Assembly: GCA_964391805.1 (NCBI GenBank)
Contig: CAYMNK010000001.1
Span: 62,001 to 126,000 of the forward strand
DNA: 64,000 nucleotides
Origin: RUG14300 sp964391805
Lineage (GTDB): Bacteria > Bacillota > Clostridia > Christensenellales > CAG-1252
Reading direction: 5' to 3'
Below, one piece after another: positions 25,836 to 35,140 of the stretch. The notes under the pieces were generated by a model. It did no database searches. It saw only the letters and a list, made by a program, of their open reading frames with translations, and was not told the origin of the DNA. Position numbers and translations under genes: made by a program. Numbering within the stretch: the stretch's first letter is position 1; every line of letters starts with the position of its first letter.

Positions 25836-26018
25836 ATGGCATTCGTTAAAGTACGTGAAAACGAAAATCTCGATATAGCAATCAAGCGTTTCAAGCGTCA
25901 ATGCACGAAGGAAGGTATCGTTGCTGATATTAAGCGTAAAGACGAGTACAATAAGCCCAGCGTTGCTCGTAAGAAAAAGGCAGAGGCTGCTAAGAAGAGA
26001 AAGAATTCAAGAGACTAA
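25836..26018 (+). CDS. rpsU: 30S ribosomal protein S21
   Basis: S21 (60 aa), very basic, with the conserved ENENLDIAIKRFKRQCTKEG core and the RKK-rich tail AAKKRKNSRD. It is transcribed from its own promoter and followed by a strong terminator, so it is a single-gene unit within the usual HIT-rpsU neighbourhood. Confidence 0.96.
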   Translation: MAFVKVRENENLDIAIKRFKRQCTKEGIVADIKRKDEYNKPSVARKKKAEAAKKRKNSRD

Positions 26019-26032
26019 CAAGCTATTTTCTC

Positions 26033-26067
26033 AAAAAAATACTTATCGATTGATAGGTATTTTTTTT
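26033..26067 (+). terminator. rpsU terminator
   Basis: AATACTTATC (26038-26047) pairs with GATAGGTATT (26052-26061) with one T-G wobble and GATT loop, extended by A/T pairs into a long T-run. Confidence 0.88.
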
Positions 26068-26108
26068 AGAATGTGTCAAATATTCGAATAATTATTAAAA
26101 AATGGGTA

Positions 26109-26137
26109 TTGACACAATCGCTAACATATTGTAAAAT
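26109..26137 (+). promoter_or_regulatory. Promoter of the nucleoside salvage operon
   Basis: TTGACA (26109-26114), 17-nt spacer, TAAAAT (26132-26137), before pdp at 26170. No clear DeoR- or CytR-like operator was recognised. Confidence 0.78.
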
Positions 26138-26169
26138 TAATATATAAAATATATTTAATAGGTGATTTT

Positions 26170-27471
26170 ATGAGAATGTATGATATTATCAAGAAAAAAA
26201 GAGACGGCTTCGAACTTACCGGCGAAGAGATTAACTTTGTAATTGACGGCTATATGAAAGAGGAAATACCTGATTATCAGGTTTCTGCTCTGCTTATGGC
26301 TATTTTTTATAAAGGAATGAACAACAGAGAGATTGCAGACCTAACCTTTGCAATGAGAGATTCGGGTGAAAAACTTCACTTCGAAGGACTCGAGGGGTTA
26401 AGAGTCGATAAACACTCAACCGGCGGTGTAGGTGACAAGACAAGTCTAATTGTAGCACCTATCGTAGCATCTTTAGGCGTTAAAGTTGCTAAAATGAGCG
26501 GACGTGGTTTAGGTCACACCGGTGGTACCATCGATAAACTCGAGGCAATCAAAGGCTTTAGAACGGATATACCTCTTAATGAATTTATCGACATTGTCAA
26601 TGAAGTCGGCATTTCTATCATCGGTCAAACTAAGGATCTCGCTCCTGCCGATAAGAAGTTATATGCATTAAGAGACGTTACCGCTACCGTTGAAAGTATT
26701 CCTTTAGTCGTTTCGAGTATAATGAGTAAAAAATTAGCAGCAAACGATGACTGCGTAGTTTTAGATGTTAAGACCGGCTCGGGAGCTATATGTAAAACTT
26801 TAGAGGACAGTATAACTCTTGCTTCCATTATGGTTGATATCGGTAAGAAGGCAGGAAAGAAGATGATGGCTATTATCACCGATATGGATAGACCTTTGGG
26901 TAATAATGTCGGTAATAGTTTAGAGGTTATTGAGGCTATCGAAACGCTAAAAGGTAATGGCCCCGAAGATTTAACCGAGATATGTTTGATTTTGGCTGCA
27001 TCGATGTTACATATAGCAGGATTCGGAGATATCGATTCATGTAAACAAATTGCTTTGAATCAAATTCAATCGGGCAAAGCTTTTAGAACATTCGTTAAAA
27101 TGGTTGAAAAACAGAGTGGTGATGTTGATTGCGTTCTTAATCCTGACCACTTCGAAAAGGCCAAGTATTCATTAGAGATCAAAGCACCGAGATCGGGATA
27201 TATTACCCATATGAACACCGAGGAAATCGGTATATCTTCACTTATGCTCGGCGCAGGTCGTAATAAAAAAGAGGATGCTATCGATTATTCGGCAGGTATT
27301 ATTCTCAACAAGAAAACTTATGATTATATAAATGAAGGCGAGTTATTAGCTACCCTTTATACAAACAAACCGGAGGCATTGGAACAAGTTAAAGAAAAAA
27401 TGCTCAATGCAACGGTCATCAGCGATGAATTAGGAGAGGTTAGACCTCTTGTATTTAAAACGATAATTTAA
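26170..27471 (+). CDS. pdp: Pyrimidine-nucleoside phosphorylase
   Basis: Thymidine/pyrimidine-nucleoside phosphorylase (433 aa), which releases (deoxy)ribose 1-phosphate. Signature KHSTGGVGDKTSL (about 81-93) and KMSGRGLGHTGGTIDKLE (about 105-122). The length and C-terminal barrel-sandwich domain match the Gram-positive Pdp class, which accepts uridine and thymidine. It is the first gene of pdp-deoC-deoD-deoB-cdd, which feeds deoxyribose phosphate into glycolysis. Confidence 0.93.
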   Translation: MRMYDIIKKKRDGFELTGEEINFVIDGYMKEEIPDYQVSALLMAIFYKGMNNREIADLTFAMRDSGEKLHFEGLEGLRVDKHSTGGVGDKTSLIVAPIVASLGVKVAKMSGRGLGHTGGTIDKLEAIKGFRTDIPLNEFIDIVNEVGISIIGQTKDLAPADKKLYALRDVTATVESIPLVVSSIMSKKLAANDDCVVLDVKTGSGAICKTLEDSITLASIMVDIGKKAGKKMMAIITDMDRPLGNNVGNSLEVIEAIETLKGNGPEDLTEICLILAASMLHIAGFGDIDSCKQIALNQIQSGKAFRTFVKMVEKQSGDVDCVLNPDHFEKAKYSLEIKAPRSGYITHMNTEEIGISSLMLGAGRNKKEDAIDYSAGIILNKKTYDYINEGELLATLYTNKPEALEQVKEKMLNATVISDELGEVRPLVFKTII

Positions 27472-27485
27472 ACAAGGAGATTATA

Positions 27486-28145
27486 ATGGATATTAACTTA
27501 ATTTTATCAAAATGTGATCACACTTTATTAGGTCAAACTGCTACATGGCAAGATATCAAGAGTATTTGCGACGATGGTATGAAATATCATACGGCTTCCG
27601 TATGCATTCCTCCCTGCTATGTTAAAGATGCTAAGGATTATGTAGGCGACAGACTTCAAATTTGTACCGTTATCGGATTTCCCAACGGTTACAATAGTAC
27701 GAGAGCAAAGGTTTTGGAAACCGAGGATGCAGTTGCTAACGGTGCCGACGAAATCGATATGGTAATCAATATCGGTAGATTAAAGGAAGGCAACTCTGAG
27801 TATGTTCTTAACGAAATCAAAGAGATTAGAAAGGCTTGCGAAGGTAAGATTCTTAAGGTTATCATCGAAACTTGCTTATTGACCGACGAAGAAAAGATAG
27901 AAATGTGTAAGCTCGTAACCGAAGCAAAAGCTGATTATATAAAGACTTCTACCGGTTTTTCTAAAGCGGGTGCTACAAAAGAAGACATTAAACTATTTTC
28001 CGAGCATATCGGTAAAGATGTAAAAATGAAAGCTGCAGGCGGTATTTCTAATATACAAGACGCAGAAGATTTTATTAACCTCGGTGCAGAAAGATTAGGC
28101 ACCTCAAGAATTGTAAAGATAGTAAAAGCAAAGGAGAACGAATAA
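27486..28145 (+). CDS. deoC: Deoxyribose-phosphate aldolase
   Basis: DERA (219 aa), class I aldolase TIM barrel that cleaves 2-deoxyribose 5-phosphate to acetaldehyde and glyceraldehyde 3-phosphate. EIDMVINIGRLKEG and the lysine-bearing strands KVIIETCLLT and DYIKTSTGF (Schiff-base Lys in YIKTSTGF) are visible. AAGGAG precedes the ATG. The stop overlaps the deoD ATG by one base. Confidence 0.96.
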   Translation: MDINLILSKCDHTLLGQTATWQDIKSICDDGMKYHTASVCIPPCYVKDAKDYVGDRLQICTVIGFPNGYNSTRAKVLETEDAVANGADEIDMVINIGRLKEGNSEYVLNEIKEIRKACEGKILKVIIETCLLTDEEKIEMCKLVTEAKADYIKTSTGFSKAGATKEDIKLFSEHIGKDVKMKAAGGISNIQDAEDFINLGAERLGTSRIVKIVKAKENE

Positions 28146-28867
28146 TGGAAAATAATCATAAGAATATACCGACCCCTCACATTACCGCCGCGTATGGTGA
28201 CTTTGCAGATACCGTTTTAATGCCCGGTGATCCTCTAAGAGCGAAGTTTATTGCTGAGAATTTTCTCGAAAATGCCGTATTAGTTAATAATGTACGTGGT
28301 GTCAACGGTTATACCGGTTACTATAAGGGTAAGAGAGTATCCGTTATGGCATCAGGTATGGGACAACCCTCTATCGGTATTTATTCGTACGAACTTTACA
28401 ACTATTATGATGTAAAGACCATTATTAGGATCGGTTCTTGTGGAACATTCGATAAGGATCTTCATGTTAGAGATATCATTATTGCTCAAGGTGCTTGCAC
28501 TAACGGCAATTACGCTTCTCAATATAATCTTCCCGGTACGTTTGCACCTATTGCCGACTTCGATTTAATTAGAAGAAGTGCCGAGTTGTGCGAACAAAAG
28601 GGTATCAATTACAAGGTCGGTAATATTCTTTCTTCCGACATGTTTTACGATGACTCGAATTCGGGTATGGTATGGGCTAAAATGGGTGTTTTAGGTGTTG
28701 AAATGGAGTCGGCAGCTTTGTATTGCAATGCTGCACGTGCCGGTAAAAAGGCACTCTGTATTTGTACCGTAAGCGACTCGTTTATTCATCCCGAAGAGAA
28801 TACAACCGCCGAAGAAAGACAAAATTCTTTCACAAGAATGATGGAAATTGCGTTGGAGATTGCATAG
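28145..28867 (+). CDS. deoD: Purine-nucleoside phosphorylase DeoD-type
   Basis: Hexameric bacterial PNP (240 aa). The N-terminal PTPHITAAYGDFADTVLMPG phosphate loop, GMGQPSIGIYSYEL, and LGVEMESAALYCNAARAG (ribose-binding ME motif) are all present. The last catalytic region reads CTVSDSFI. It provides ribose 1-phosphate and free purines to the operon, and DeoB converts the sugar product. Confidence 0.96.
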   Translation: MENNHKNIPTPHITAAYGDFADTVLMPGDPLRAKFIAENFLENAVLVNNVRGVNGYTGYYKGKRVSVMASGMGQPSIGIYSYELYNYYDVKTIIRIGSCGTFDKDLHVRDIIIAQGACTNGNYASQYNLPGTFAPIADFDLIRRSAELCEQKGINYKVGNILSSDMFYDDSNSGMVWAKMGVLGVEMESAALYCNAARAGKKALCICTVSDSFIHPEENTTAEERQNSFTRMMEIALEIA

Positions 28868-28868
28868 A

Positions 28869-30035
28869 ATGAGTAGAAGAGCTTTTATTATCGTGCTCGA
28901 TAGTTTCGGTATAGGTGCTATGCCCGATGCTAAAGATTGGCATGATGAGGGAACAAACACAATATTAGCGGTTAGAAATCATCCGAATTTTAACTGTCCT
29001 AATATGATCGATATGGGTTTATTTAATATCGAAGGAGTTGGTGGCGGAGTCCTAAACCCCAAAGCAAGTTATGCAAGATTAGCGGAATTGTCTAAGGGTA
29101 AGGATACCATTATAGGTCACTGGGAAATTGCGGGTATAGTTTCAGAATATCCTATGCCTACATATCCTAACGGATTTCCCGATGATTTAGTAGCCGAATT
29201 CGAAAGATTAACCGGTAGAGAAACGTTGTGCAATAAGCCTTATTCCGGAACCGAAGTAATAAAAGACTACGGAGAGGAACACATCAAAACCGGTAAATTG
29301 ATTATTTATACATCGGCAGACTCAGTATTCCAAATTGCCGCACACGAAGATATTGTTCCTATCGAGGAACTATATCGTTACTGTGAGATTGCAAGAAATT
29401 TATTGGTAGGCAAACACGGCGTAGGTAGAGTTATTGCACGTCCCTTTGACGGAGTATATCCATTTAATAGAACGGCAAGAAGACACGATTATGCTTTAGT
29501 TCCGCCTCAAGACACCATGCTTGATGTGGTAAATGCGGGCGGTCAATCGGTTATATCTGTAGGTAAAATATCCGATATATTCGCTGGTAAAGGCGTAACC
29601 AAGGGTTATAGAACTACTTCTAATAATAATGGTATGGATATCACTCTCGATATCGAAAAAGAAGATTTCGAAGGATTATGCTTTGTAAATCTTGTCGATT
29701 TCGACATGAAATACGGTCACCGCAGAGATATTGCGGGATATGCTAACGCACTTACTGAATTCGATGTATATCTCGGTAAATTTGTCGAAAACATGCGTCA
29801 AGACGATTTACTAATCATTACTGCAGACCATGGATGTGATCCGTCATATCAATTAAGTACCGACCATACCAGAGAATATGTTCCTATGCTTGCATTCGGC
29901 GCTAATATCAAAGAGGGTGTAGACCTCGGTACCAGATACGGATTCTCGGACATCTCTGCAACTGTATTAGAGTATTTGGGACTCGATCAAAAAACAACCA
30001 AGGGTAACTCATTCCTTGGAGAAATAATAAAATAA
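28869..30035 (+). CDS. deoB: Phosphopentomutase
   Basis: DeoB (388 aa) of the alkaline-phosphatase superfamily interconverts (deoxy)ribose 1- and 5-phosphates. The metal site starts at the N-terminus (FIIVLDSFGIGAMPDA), with DMKYGHRRD and ITADHGCDPSYQLSTDHTRE later. ATG 28869 is taken, one base after the deoD stop. An in-frame upstream ATG lies inside deoD and would add seven unrelated residues. Confidence 0.95.
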   Translation: MSRRAFIIVLDSFGIGAMPDAKDWHDEGTNTILAVRNHPNFNCPNMIDMGLFNIEGVGGGVLNPKASYARLAELSKGKDTIIGHWEIAGIVSEYPMPTYPNGFPDDLVAEFERLTGRETLCNKPYSGTEVIKDYGEEHIKTGKLIIYTSADSVFQIAAHEDIVPIEELYRYCEIARNLLVGKHGVGRVIARPFDGVYPFNRTARRHDYALVPPQDTMLDVVNAGGQSVISVGKISDIFAGKGVTKGYRTTSNNNGMDITLDIEKEDFEGLCFVNLVDFDMKYGHRRDIAGYANALTEFDVYLGKFVENMRQDDLLIITADHGCDPSYQLSTDHTREYVPMLAFGANIKEGVDLGTRYGFSDISATVLEYLGLDQKTTKGNSFLGEIIK

Positions 30036-30047
30036 GGAAAGTGAAAC

Positions 30048-30452
30048 ATGACAAATTTAGAGTTAATGCAATTGGCGATAAAGGCACGAGAAGGTGCCTA
30101 CACGCCCTATTCGAATTTTAAGGTAGGGGCGGCACTGTTGGATAAAAACGGTAAAGTATATTTGGGATGTAATATTGAAAATTCCGCTTATACACCGACA
30201 ATTTGCGCCGAAAGAGTTGCCATTTTTAAAGCCGTAAGCGAAGGAGTAAGAGAATTCGACCGTATAGCAATAGTCGGTGGAAAAGCCGATGAGGCGCCGA
30301 GATTTTGCGCTCCGTGCGGTGTATGCAGACAGGTTATGACCGAATTTTGTGGAAGCGATTTTAAAATCGTTTTAGGTGATGCCGAATCTGTAAATGAATA
30401 TGGCTTGTACGACTTGTTGCCATTTGCTTTCACACCGAACGAATTAAAATAA
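30048..30452 (+). CDS. cdd: Cytidine deaminase
   Basis: Homotetrameric-type cytidine deaminase (134 aa), (deoxy)cytidine to (deoxy)uridine. Zinc/catalytic motifs are CAER (residues 53-56) and PCGVCRQV near residue 86. It supplies uridine or deoxyuridine to Pdp at the head of the operon. The operon ends with a strong terminator just after its stop. Confidence 0.95.
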   Translation: MTNLELMQLAIKAREGAYTPYSNFKVGAALLDKNGKVYLGCNIENSAYTPTICAERVAIFKAVSEGVREFDRIAIVGGKADEAPRFCAPCGVCRQVMTEFCGSDFKIVLGDAESVNEYGLYDLLPFAFTPNELK

Positions 30453-30458
30453 TAGATT

Positions 30459-30510
30459 ATCCGTTTATATCGGGTTTTTATTGGCTCGAATATAGGCGGA
30501 TTTTCTTTTT
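30459..30510 (+). terminator. Terminator of the nucleoside operon
   Basis: ATCCGTTTATATCG (30459-30472) pairs with CGAATATAGGCGGAT (30487-30501), two wobbles and one bulge, followed by TTTTCTTTTT. Confidence 0.82.
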
Positions 30511-30566
30511 AGGTTTCATTTAAGTTAAAATAAATTTTTTTCTATCGAAAAAATCGGTTAATCATA

Positions 30567-30595
30567 TTGCATTCTTTATTTAAATATATTATAAT
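30567..30595 (+). promoter_or_regulatory. galU promoter
   Basis: TTGCAT (30567-30572), 17-nt spacer, TATAAT (30590-30595). Confidence 0.75.
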
Positions 30596-30618
30596 AAAAT
30601 ATAAGGAGAGTTGTGTTT

Positions 30619-31410
30619 ATGAAAGTTAGTAAAGCAATTATCACAATAGCAGGTAAGGGAACGAGAATGGCACCCATTACTTCGGCAATCCCTAAGGAAA
30701 TGTTGCCTATAGGTACTACACCAATTTTACAATTCATTTTAAATGAAGTTATTGCTTCGGGTATTAAAGAAATAATGCTCGTAATCAGTAGTAATAGGCA
30801 AGTGGTTGCTAAATACTTAACAGGAATAGAGGAACCAGAAGATTATAACGTTTCGGGCAAATCTTATTGTTATCTAAATGATCCGAGCGTTAAATTGAGT
30901 TTTGCTTATCAAGAAATTGCTAAGGGAACAGCGGATGCGGTAAATCACGCCAAGAATTTTACTAAGAGATCACCTTTTGCTTTATTGTACGGTGACGACT
31001 TGTTTGTAGGTAGAAAACCTGCTTTGAGTTATCTGATCGATTGTTATAACGAAAATCAAATGGCCGGAGTTATCGGAGTACAACACATTAATAGAATTCA
31101 AGCTTCTAACTATGCAACAGTTGAAACTAACGAGTTTGACGGTAAAAAAGGAGTTGTCAAAAATATCATAGAGAAGCAAGACGCATCCGAAATTACAAGC
31201 GACTTGACATCGGTAGGTAGATATATACTTTCTTCCAAGATTTATAAGTATATCGAAAAAATCGATGCTCATAACGGAGAATATTGGATTACCGATGCTA
31301 TCAATCTTCAAGCCAAGCAGGATAATATATATGCTACCGTTATCGATTCGGTTAGACACGATACCGGCTGTGTGGATGGCTATATTAGAGCTTTTAAAAC
31401 TCTCTGTTAA
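30619..31410 (+). CDS. galU: UTP-glucose-1-phosphate uridylyltransferase-like nucleotidyltransferase
   Basis: GalU/GtaB-type nucleotidyltransferase (263 aa), which makes UDP-glucose from UTP and glucose 1-phosphate. The nucleotide loop is KGTRMAPITSAIPKEMLPI, followed by PILQFILNEVIASGIKEI, with LLYGDDLF as the metal-binding Asp segment. It is about 25-30 residues shorter than typical GalU and has KGTR rather than the usual LGTR. ATG 30619 is preferred to GTG 30613 because AAGGAG is too close to the GTG. Substrate specificity is inferred. Confidence 0.82.
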   Translation: MKVSKAIITIAGKGTRMAPITSAIPKEMLPIGTTPILQFILNEVIASGIKEIMLVISSNRQVVAKYLTGIEEPEDYNVSGKSYCYLNDPSVKLSFAYQEIAKGTADAVNHAKNFTKRSPFALLYGDDLFVGRKPALSYLIDCYNENQMAGVIGVQHINRIQASNYATVETNEFDGKKGVVKNIIEKQDASEITSDLTSVGRYILSSKIYKYIEKIDAHNGEYWITDAINLQAKQDNIYATVIDSVRHDTGCVDGYIRAFKTLC

Positions 31411-31451
31411 TTTTATCAACATAGGTCAATAATTATTTACAAGGGTTAGAT

Positions 31452-33752
31452 ATGACTAATAATTTGGATTTATACACCAGAACGGCTATAACAAAAGCCG
31501 TTGAACTTGCAAAAAAAACAGGGGGCGAAGTGCGTCCCGAGCATTTTTTGCACGGTATAACCGAATTCGGTAATCATATTCAAATCCTATTAGCACAATA
31601 TGGATTGACCACATATAAAATAGACAAATATCTTGTTTATTCGCCTCGAACGGAGTCGGTTCATACTTCGTCTTTAGCGGAAGAAGTGTTGAATAAAGCG
31701 GAGGGGTTGGCAAAACAATATTCTAACGGTCAAGTTTCATTGTTATTTTTGTTTCTTGCCATGCTTGATATCTATAGTACGGTCACTACTATTTTGGCTG
31801 ATTGTCAAATAGAACCAAAGAAAATGTATGCCGAACTTGTAGCCAAACTTGGTGGAAAAGTTGACTCTGCAAACTCCAAGGTTAAAGCGGGCAGAGAAGA
31901 AAGAAAAACGGAAGCTCGTACAGCCAACAGCGTTTTAGATAAAGTCGGAGAAATTAGAGAACAAAAAGATTTCGAGCAAAAATATTACGGAGATAATTCG
32001 GTAGTTGCTAAGCTCGCTACCGACTTAACGGCTAAAGCTGAGCAAGGACTTTTAGATCCTGTTATCGGAAGGGATAAGGAGATAGAAAGAATGGTTCAAA
32101 TTCTTTCGAGAAGGACTAAAAATAATCCCATTTTGGTCGGTGAACCCGGTGTTGGTAAAACAGCTGTTGTAGAAGGGCTTGCCTTAGAAATAGTTAACGG
32201 AACCATTCCCTTTTTGAACGGTAAAAGGATATTATCATTAGACGTTGCATCACTCGTTTCGGGTACAAAGTACCGCGGAGATTTTGAAGAAAGACTGCAA
32301 AATATTGTCAAGGAAATCAAAAATGCCGGGAACGTAATATTGTTTATTGACGAAATTCATACCCTTGTCAATGCCGGTAGTACCGAAAACGGCACCTTAG
32401 ATGCTTCTAATATACTCAAACCATTGCTTGCTCGCGGTGAATTACAAACAATAGGTGCAACAACGATAGACGAGTATAGGAGATATTTCGAGAAGGATCC
32501 AGCACTCGAGAGAAGATTCCAACCCATTACGGTAGACCCACCGACCGTTGATCAATCGATAATTATTCTTACGAAGTTGAAGGTTAGTTACGAAAAATTC
32601 CACGGTGTTACCATTACCGACGAAGCAATAAGACAAGCTTGTGTTTTATCGGATAAATACATTACGGATAGATATTTACCCGATAAGGCAATAGATTTAA
32701 TTGACGAAGCATCGAGCAAATGTAGAATCAATTCGGTACAAGTAGTCGATAAGTCTGTTATAGAAGATATAGTCAGTGAATGGACAAACATTCCCGTAAC
32801 GCGATTATCGGACGAGGAGAACGATAAACTAAATAACCTCGAGCAAATACTCTCTAAACGAATTATCGGTCAAAACGATGCCGTTAAAGCCGTTTCAAGG
32901 GCAATTAAAAGATCGAGAGTAGGTCTAAAAGACAGTAATAAACCAATCGGTTCATTTATATTCTTAGGTCAAAGCGGAGTAGGTAAGACAGAACTGGCAA
33001 AAGCAATTGCCGAAGCGCTCTTTGGCGATGAAAATAAACTCATCCGCTTCGACATGTCCGAGTATCAAGATAAGGCCTCAATCAATAGACTTACGGGCTC
33101 TTCCCCGGGGTATGTCGGATTCGAAGATGGTGGACAACTTACCGAAAAGGTGCGTAAAAAACCATATTCGGTACTGCTGTTTGACGAAATCGAAAAAGCC
33201 GATCCCGAAGTATTCAATATCTTTTTGCAGATAATGGATGACGGTAGACTTACCGACGGAAGAGGTAAAACAGTTAGTTTTAAAGATTGCGTCATCATTA
33301 TGACGAGTAATTTGGGGCAAATAAACGGTAATAGGACAAGTCCCGGCTTCGGTTCGATATCTATGGAAAATCGCGAACAGAGGCATATTGAGGCGCTTAA
33401 ACAGACCATGAAACCCGAGTTTGTCAATAGATTGGATGAAATTGTGGTTTTCAATCCCTTGACCTCACAAGATTTATCTAAAATTTTCGATTTACTTTTG
33501 TTACAATTGGCTAAAAAGTTGGTTGAACAGGGAATCGGTATTAGAATCAGTCTACAAGCCAAAGATTATATCGTTCGTCAAGGGACAAGCCCCGAGAATG
33601 GAGCAAGACCTTTAAAACGAACGCTTAGAAAGTTAGTTGAAGATAAATTATCCGATCTAATTATTACCAAGAAACTTAAAGCGGGATATACCGCATGGAT
33701 AGATTACGTCAATAGAGAATTGACGTTTACAATAGAACACTCCGTTCGATAG
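31452..33752 (+). CDS. Clp/Hsp100 AAA+ ATPase (ClpA/ClpC-like) without UVR linker
   Basis: Two-ring Hsp100 unfoldase (766 aa). A double Clp-N domain spans about 1-140. The NBD1 Walker A is GEPGVGKTAV (about 229-238), with FIDEIHTLVNAGSTENGTLDA. The NBD2 Walker A is GQSGVGKTEL. NBD1 and NBD2 are joined by only about 40 residues, so the UVR/M-domain that binds MecA/McsB in ClpC is missing, making it ClpA-like in layout. At the ClpP-docking loop the usual [IVL]-G-[FL] reads P-G-F (TSPGFGS), which may weaken ClpP binding. A small hairpin (33742-33757) covers its stop codon. Confidence 0.88.
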   Translation: MTNNLDLYTRTAITKAVELAKKTGGEVRPEHFLHGITEFGNHIQILLAQYGLTTYKIDKYLVYSPRTESVHTSSLAEEVLNKAEGLAKQYSNGQVSLLFLFLAMLDIYSTVTTILADCQIEPKKMYAELVAKLGGKVDSANSKVKAGREERKTEARTANSVLDKVGEIREQKDFEQKYYGDNSVVAKLATDLTAKAEQGLLDPVIGRDKEIERMVQILSRRTKNNPILVGEPGVGKTAVVEGLALEIVNGTIPFLNGKRILSLDVASLVSGTKYRGDFEERLQNIVKEIKNAGNVILFIDEIHTLVNAGSTENGTLDASNILKPLLARGELQTIGATTIDEYRRYFEKDPALERRFQPITVDPPTVDQSIIILTKLKVSYEKFHGVTITDEAIRQACVLSDKYITDRYLPDKAIDLIDEASSKCRINSVQVVDKSVIEDIVSEWTNIPVTRLSDEENDKLNNLEQILSKRIIGQNDAVKAVSRAIKRSRVGLKDSNKPIGSFIFLGQSGVGKTELAKAIAEALFGDENKLIRFDMSEYQDKASINRLTGSSPGYVGFEDGGQLTEKVRKKPYSVLLFDEIEKADPEVFNIFLQIMDDGRLTDGRGKTVSFKDCVIIMTSNLGQINGNRTSPGFGSISMENREQRHIEALKQTMKPEFVNRLDEIVVFNPLTSQDLSKIFDLLLLQLAKKLVEQGIGIRISLQAKDYIVRQGTSPENGARPLKRTLRKLVEDKLSDLIITKKLKAGYTAWIDYVNRELTFTIEHSVR

Positions 33753-33784
33753 AACGGTAAAAATATATTTAGGAGGACACAATT

Positions 33785-34330
33785 ATGCGTATTGAAATTG
33801 TCGGCAGAAAGTATGACGTCGGTAAAAACCTCGAAGAGCTTCTCGTTAAGAAAATCGATAAGCAGATTGCCCGTTATTTCGGCGAAAATGACGTAGCGAG
33901 AGTTGTTTGTAAGGAAGAGCACGGTAAGTTTAAAATGGAAATGACTATTGTAGTCGGTGATACCGTTTTAAGAGCCGAGAACTCTGCACCGGTTATGTAT
34001 GACAACATCGACGTAGTAGTACCGAAGATCGAAAGACAAATGCGTAAACTGCGTACGAAATACAACAAGAATCTACGTAACACCCTTGAGCCGTTACCCG
34101 AGCCCTCTGAAGAGCTTAAACAAGCTCCGCAACAAGAGGAGAACGATTTACATATCGTTAGAACCAAGAGATATAGCCTCAGACCTATGAGCATTGAAGA
34201 TGCAGTATTTGCACTCGATATGGTAAATCACAGTTTCTTCGTATTTGAAAACGAGGACACTAAAGAAATCAATATAGTTTATAAGAGAAACGACGAAGGA
34301 TTAGGTATTATCGAGGTAGTCGGTGAATAA
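33785..34330 (+). CDS. hpf: Long-form ribosome hibernation promoting factor
   Basis: HPF-long (181 aa), which causes 100S ribosome dimerisation in resting Firmicutes. The N-terminal S30AE/YfiA-like domain is MRIEIVGRKYDVGKNLEELL to about 105. A Pro/Glu-rich linker (about 105-125) leads to the C-terminal dimerisation domain (RTKRYSLRPMSIEDAVFALD ... VYKRNDEGLGIIEV). AGGAGG stands 8 nt before the ATG. It is unusual that hpf lies just after a clp ATPase rather than beside secA. Confidence 0.94.
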   Translation: MRIEIVGRKYDVGKNLEELLVKKIDKQIARYFGENDVARVVCKEEHGKFKMEMTIVVGDTVLRAENSAPVMYDNIDVVVPKIERQMRKLRTKYNKNLRNTLEPLPEPSEELKQAPQQEENDLHIVRTKRYSLRPMSIEDAVFALDMVNHSFFVFENEDTKEINIVYKRNDEGLGIIEVVGE

Positions 34331-35114
34331 AATCGGTATTTCTACGGCATCTCTGTTTTTGAAAACAGAGGTCGAGAATAGCTTTGACATTATTAAAAAA
34401 TTAGATTGCAAGGTGGTTGAGGTTTTCCTCACCACCTTTAGCGAATATAAAAAGGACTTTGTAGAGTCACTGCTTCCTAAGATGCAAGGACTCGATATTC
34501 ATAGCGTGCATTCACTGAATACACATTATGAGCCTGAACTTTTTAATAATCAAAAGAGAACCTATGATGACGCGGTAGATATACTGCGTCAGGTTTTGTA
34601 TGCATCAAAGGTTTTCGGTGCCCATTACTACACTTTTCACGGTAGGTCGAATCCTAAGAAACTTGCCATTAATTTCGAGCAACTTGGTACGAGACTTATC
34701 GAAGTATGTAATATTTGTCGCGAATACGATGTAGAATTGTGCTATGAAAACGTACATTGGGCTTTATACAATTATAGCGGTTTTTTCAAAGAACTTAAAT
34801 CCGTTTGTCCGTCGGTAATGGCAACTCTCGATATTAAACAAGCGATGCAGTCGGGAGTAGATGTATACGATTATATGACCGATATGGGACCTTCCATAAG
34901 GACTATACATCTATGCGATATGACCGATAACGGTAAAACTTGTTTACCCGGTAAGGGTAGGTTTGATTTTTACCGCTTTTTCGAACGTTTAGCGTTAAAC
35001 GAATGTAACGCGCCATGCCTATTAGAGGTATATTCTAACGACTATAATACTTATGACGAGTTGGCTCGAGCTTTGGATTATCTAAGAGCCGTTTCGGAAA
35101 AAGTACAAAAATAA
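34323..35114 (+). CDS. Sugar phosphate isomerase/epimerase (xylose isomerase-like TIM barrel)
   Basis: AP endonuclease 2/xylose isomerase-like TIM barrel (263 aa). Metal-site-like strands are visible: HSVHSLNTHYEP, HYYTFHGR, ELCYENVHWAL (Glu), ATLDIKQA (Asp), IRTIHLCDM (His-x-Asp) and a late LLEVYSND. It could be a sugar epimerase or, less likely, endonuclease IV. It starts with GTG 34323 and overlaps hpf by 8 nt. The substrate is not known, and pgi next door suggests sugar phosphate metabolism. Confidence 0.8.
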   Translation: MNKIGISTASLFLKTEVENSFDIIKKLDCKVVEVFLTTFSEYKKDFVESLLPKMQGLDIHSVHSLNTHYEPELFNNQKRTYDDAVDILRQVLYASKVFGAHYYTFHGRSNPKKLAINFEQLGTRLIEVCNICREYDVELCYENVHWALYNYSGFFKELKSVCPSVMATLDIKQAMQSGVDVYDYMTDMGPSIRTIHLCDMTDNGKTCLPGKGRFDFYRFFERLALNECNAPCLLEVYSNDYNTYDELARALDYLRAVSEKVQK

Positions 35115-35140
35115 ACAATCTTAAAGGAGTAATTTTAAAA

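Noticed and set aside
33065..33562. 165-codon antisense frame within the Clp ATPase gene
   Set aside because: Shadow of a conserved gene, without a ribosome site or recognised family.
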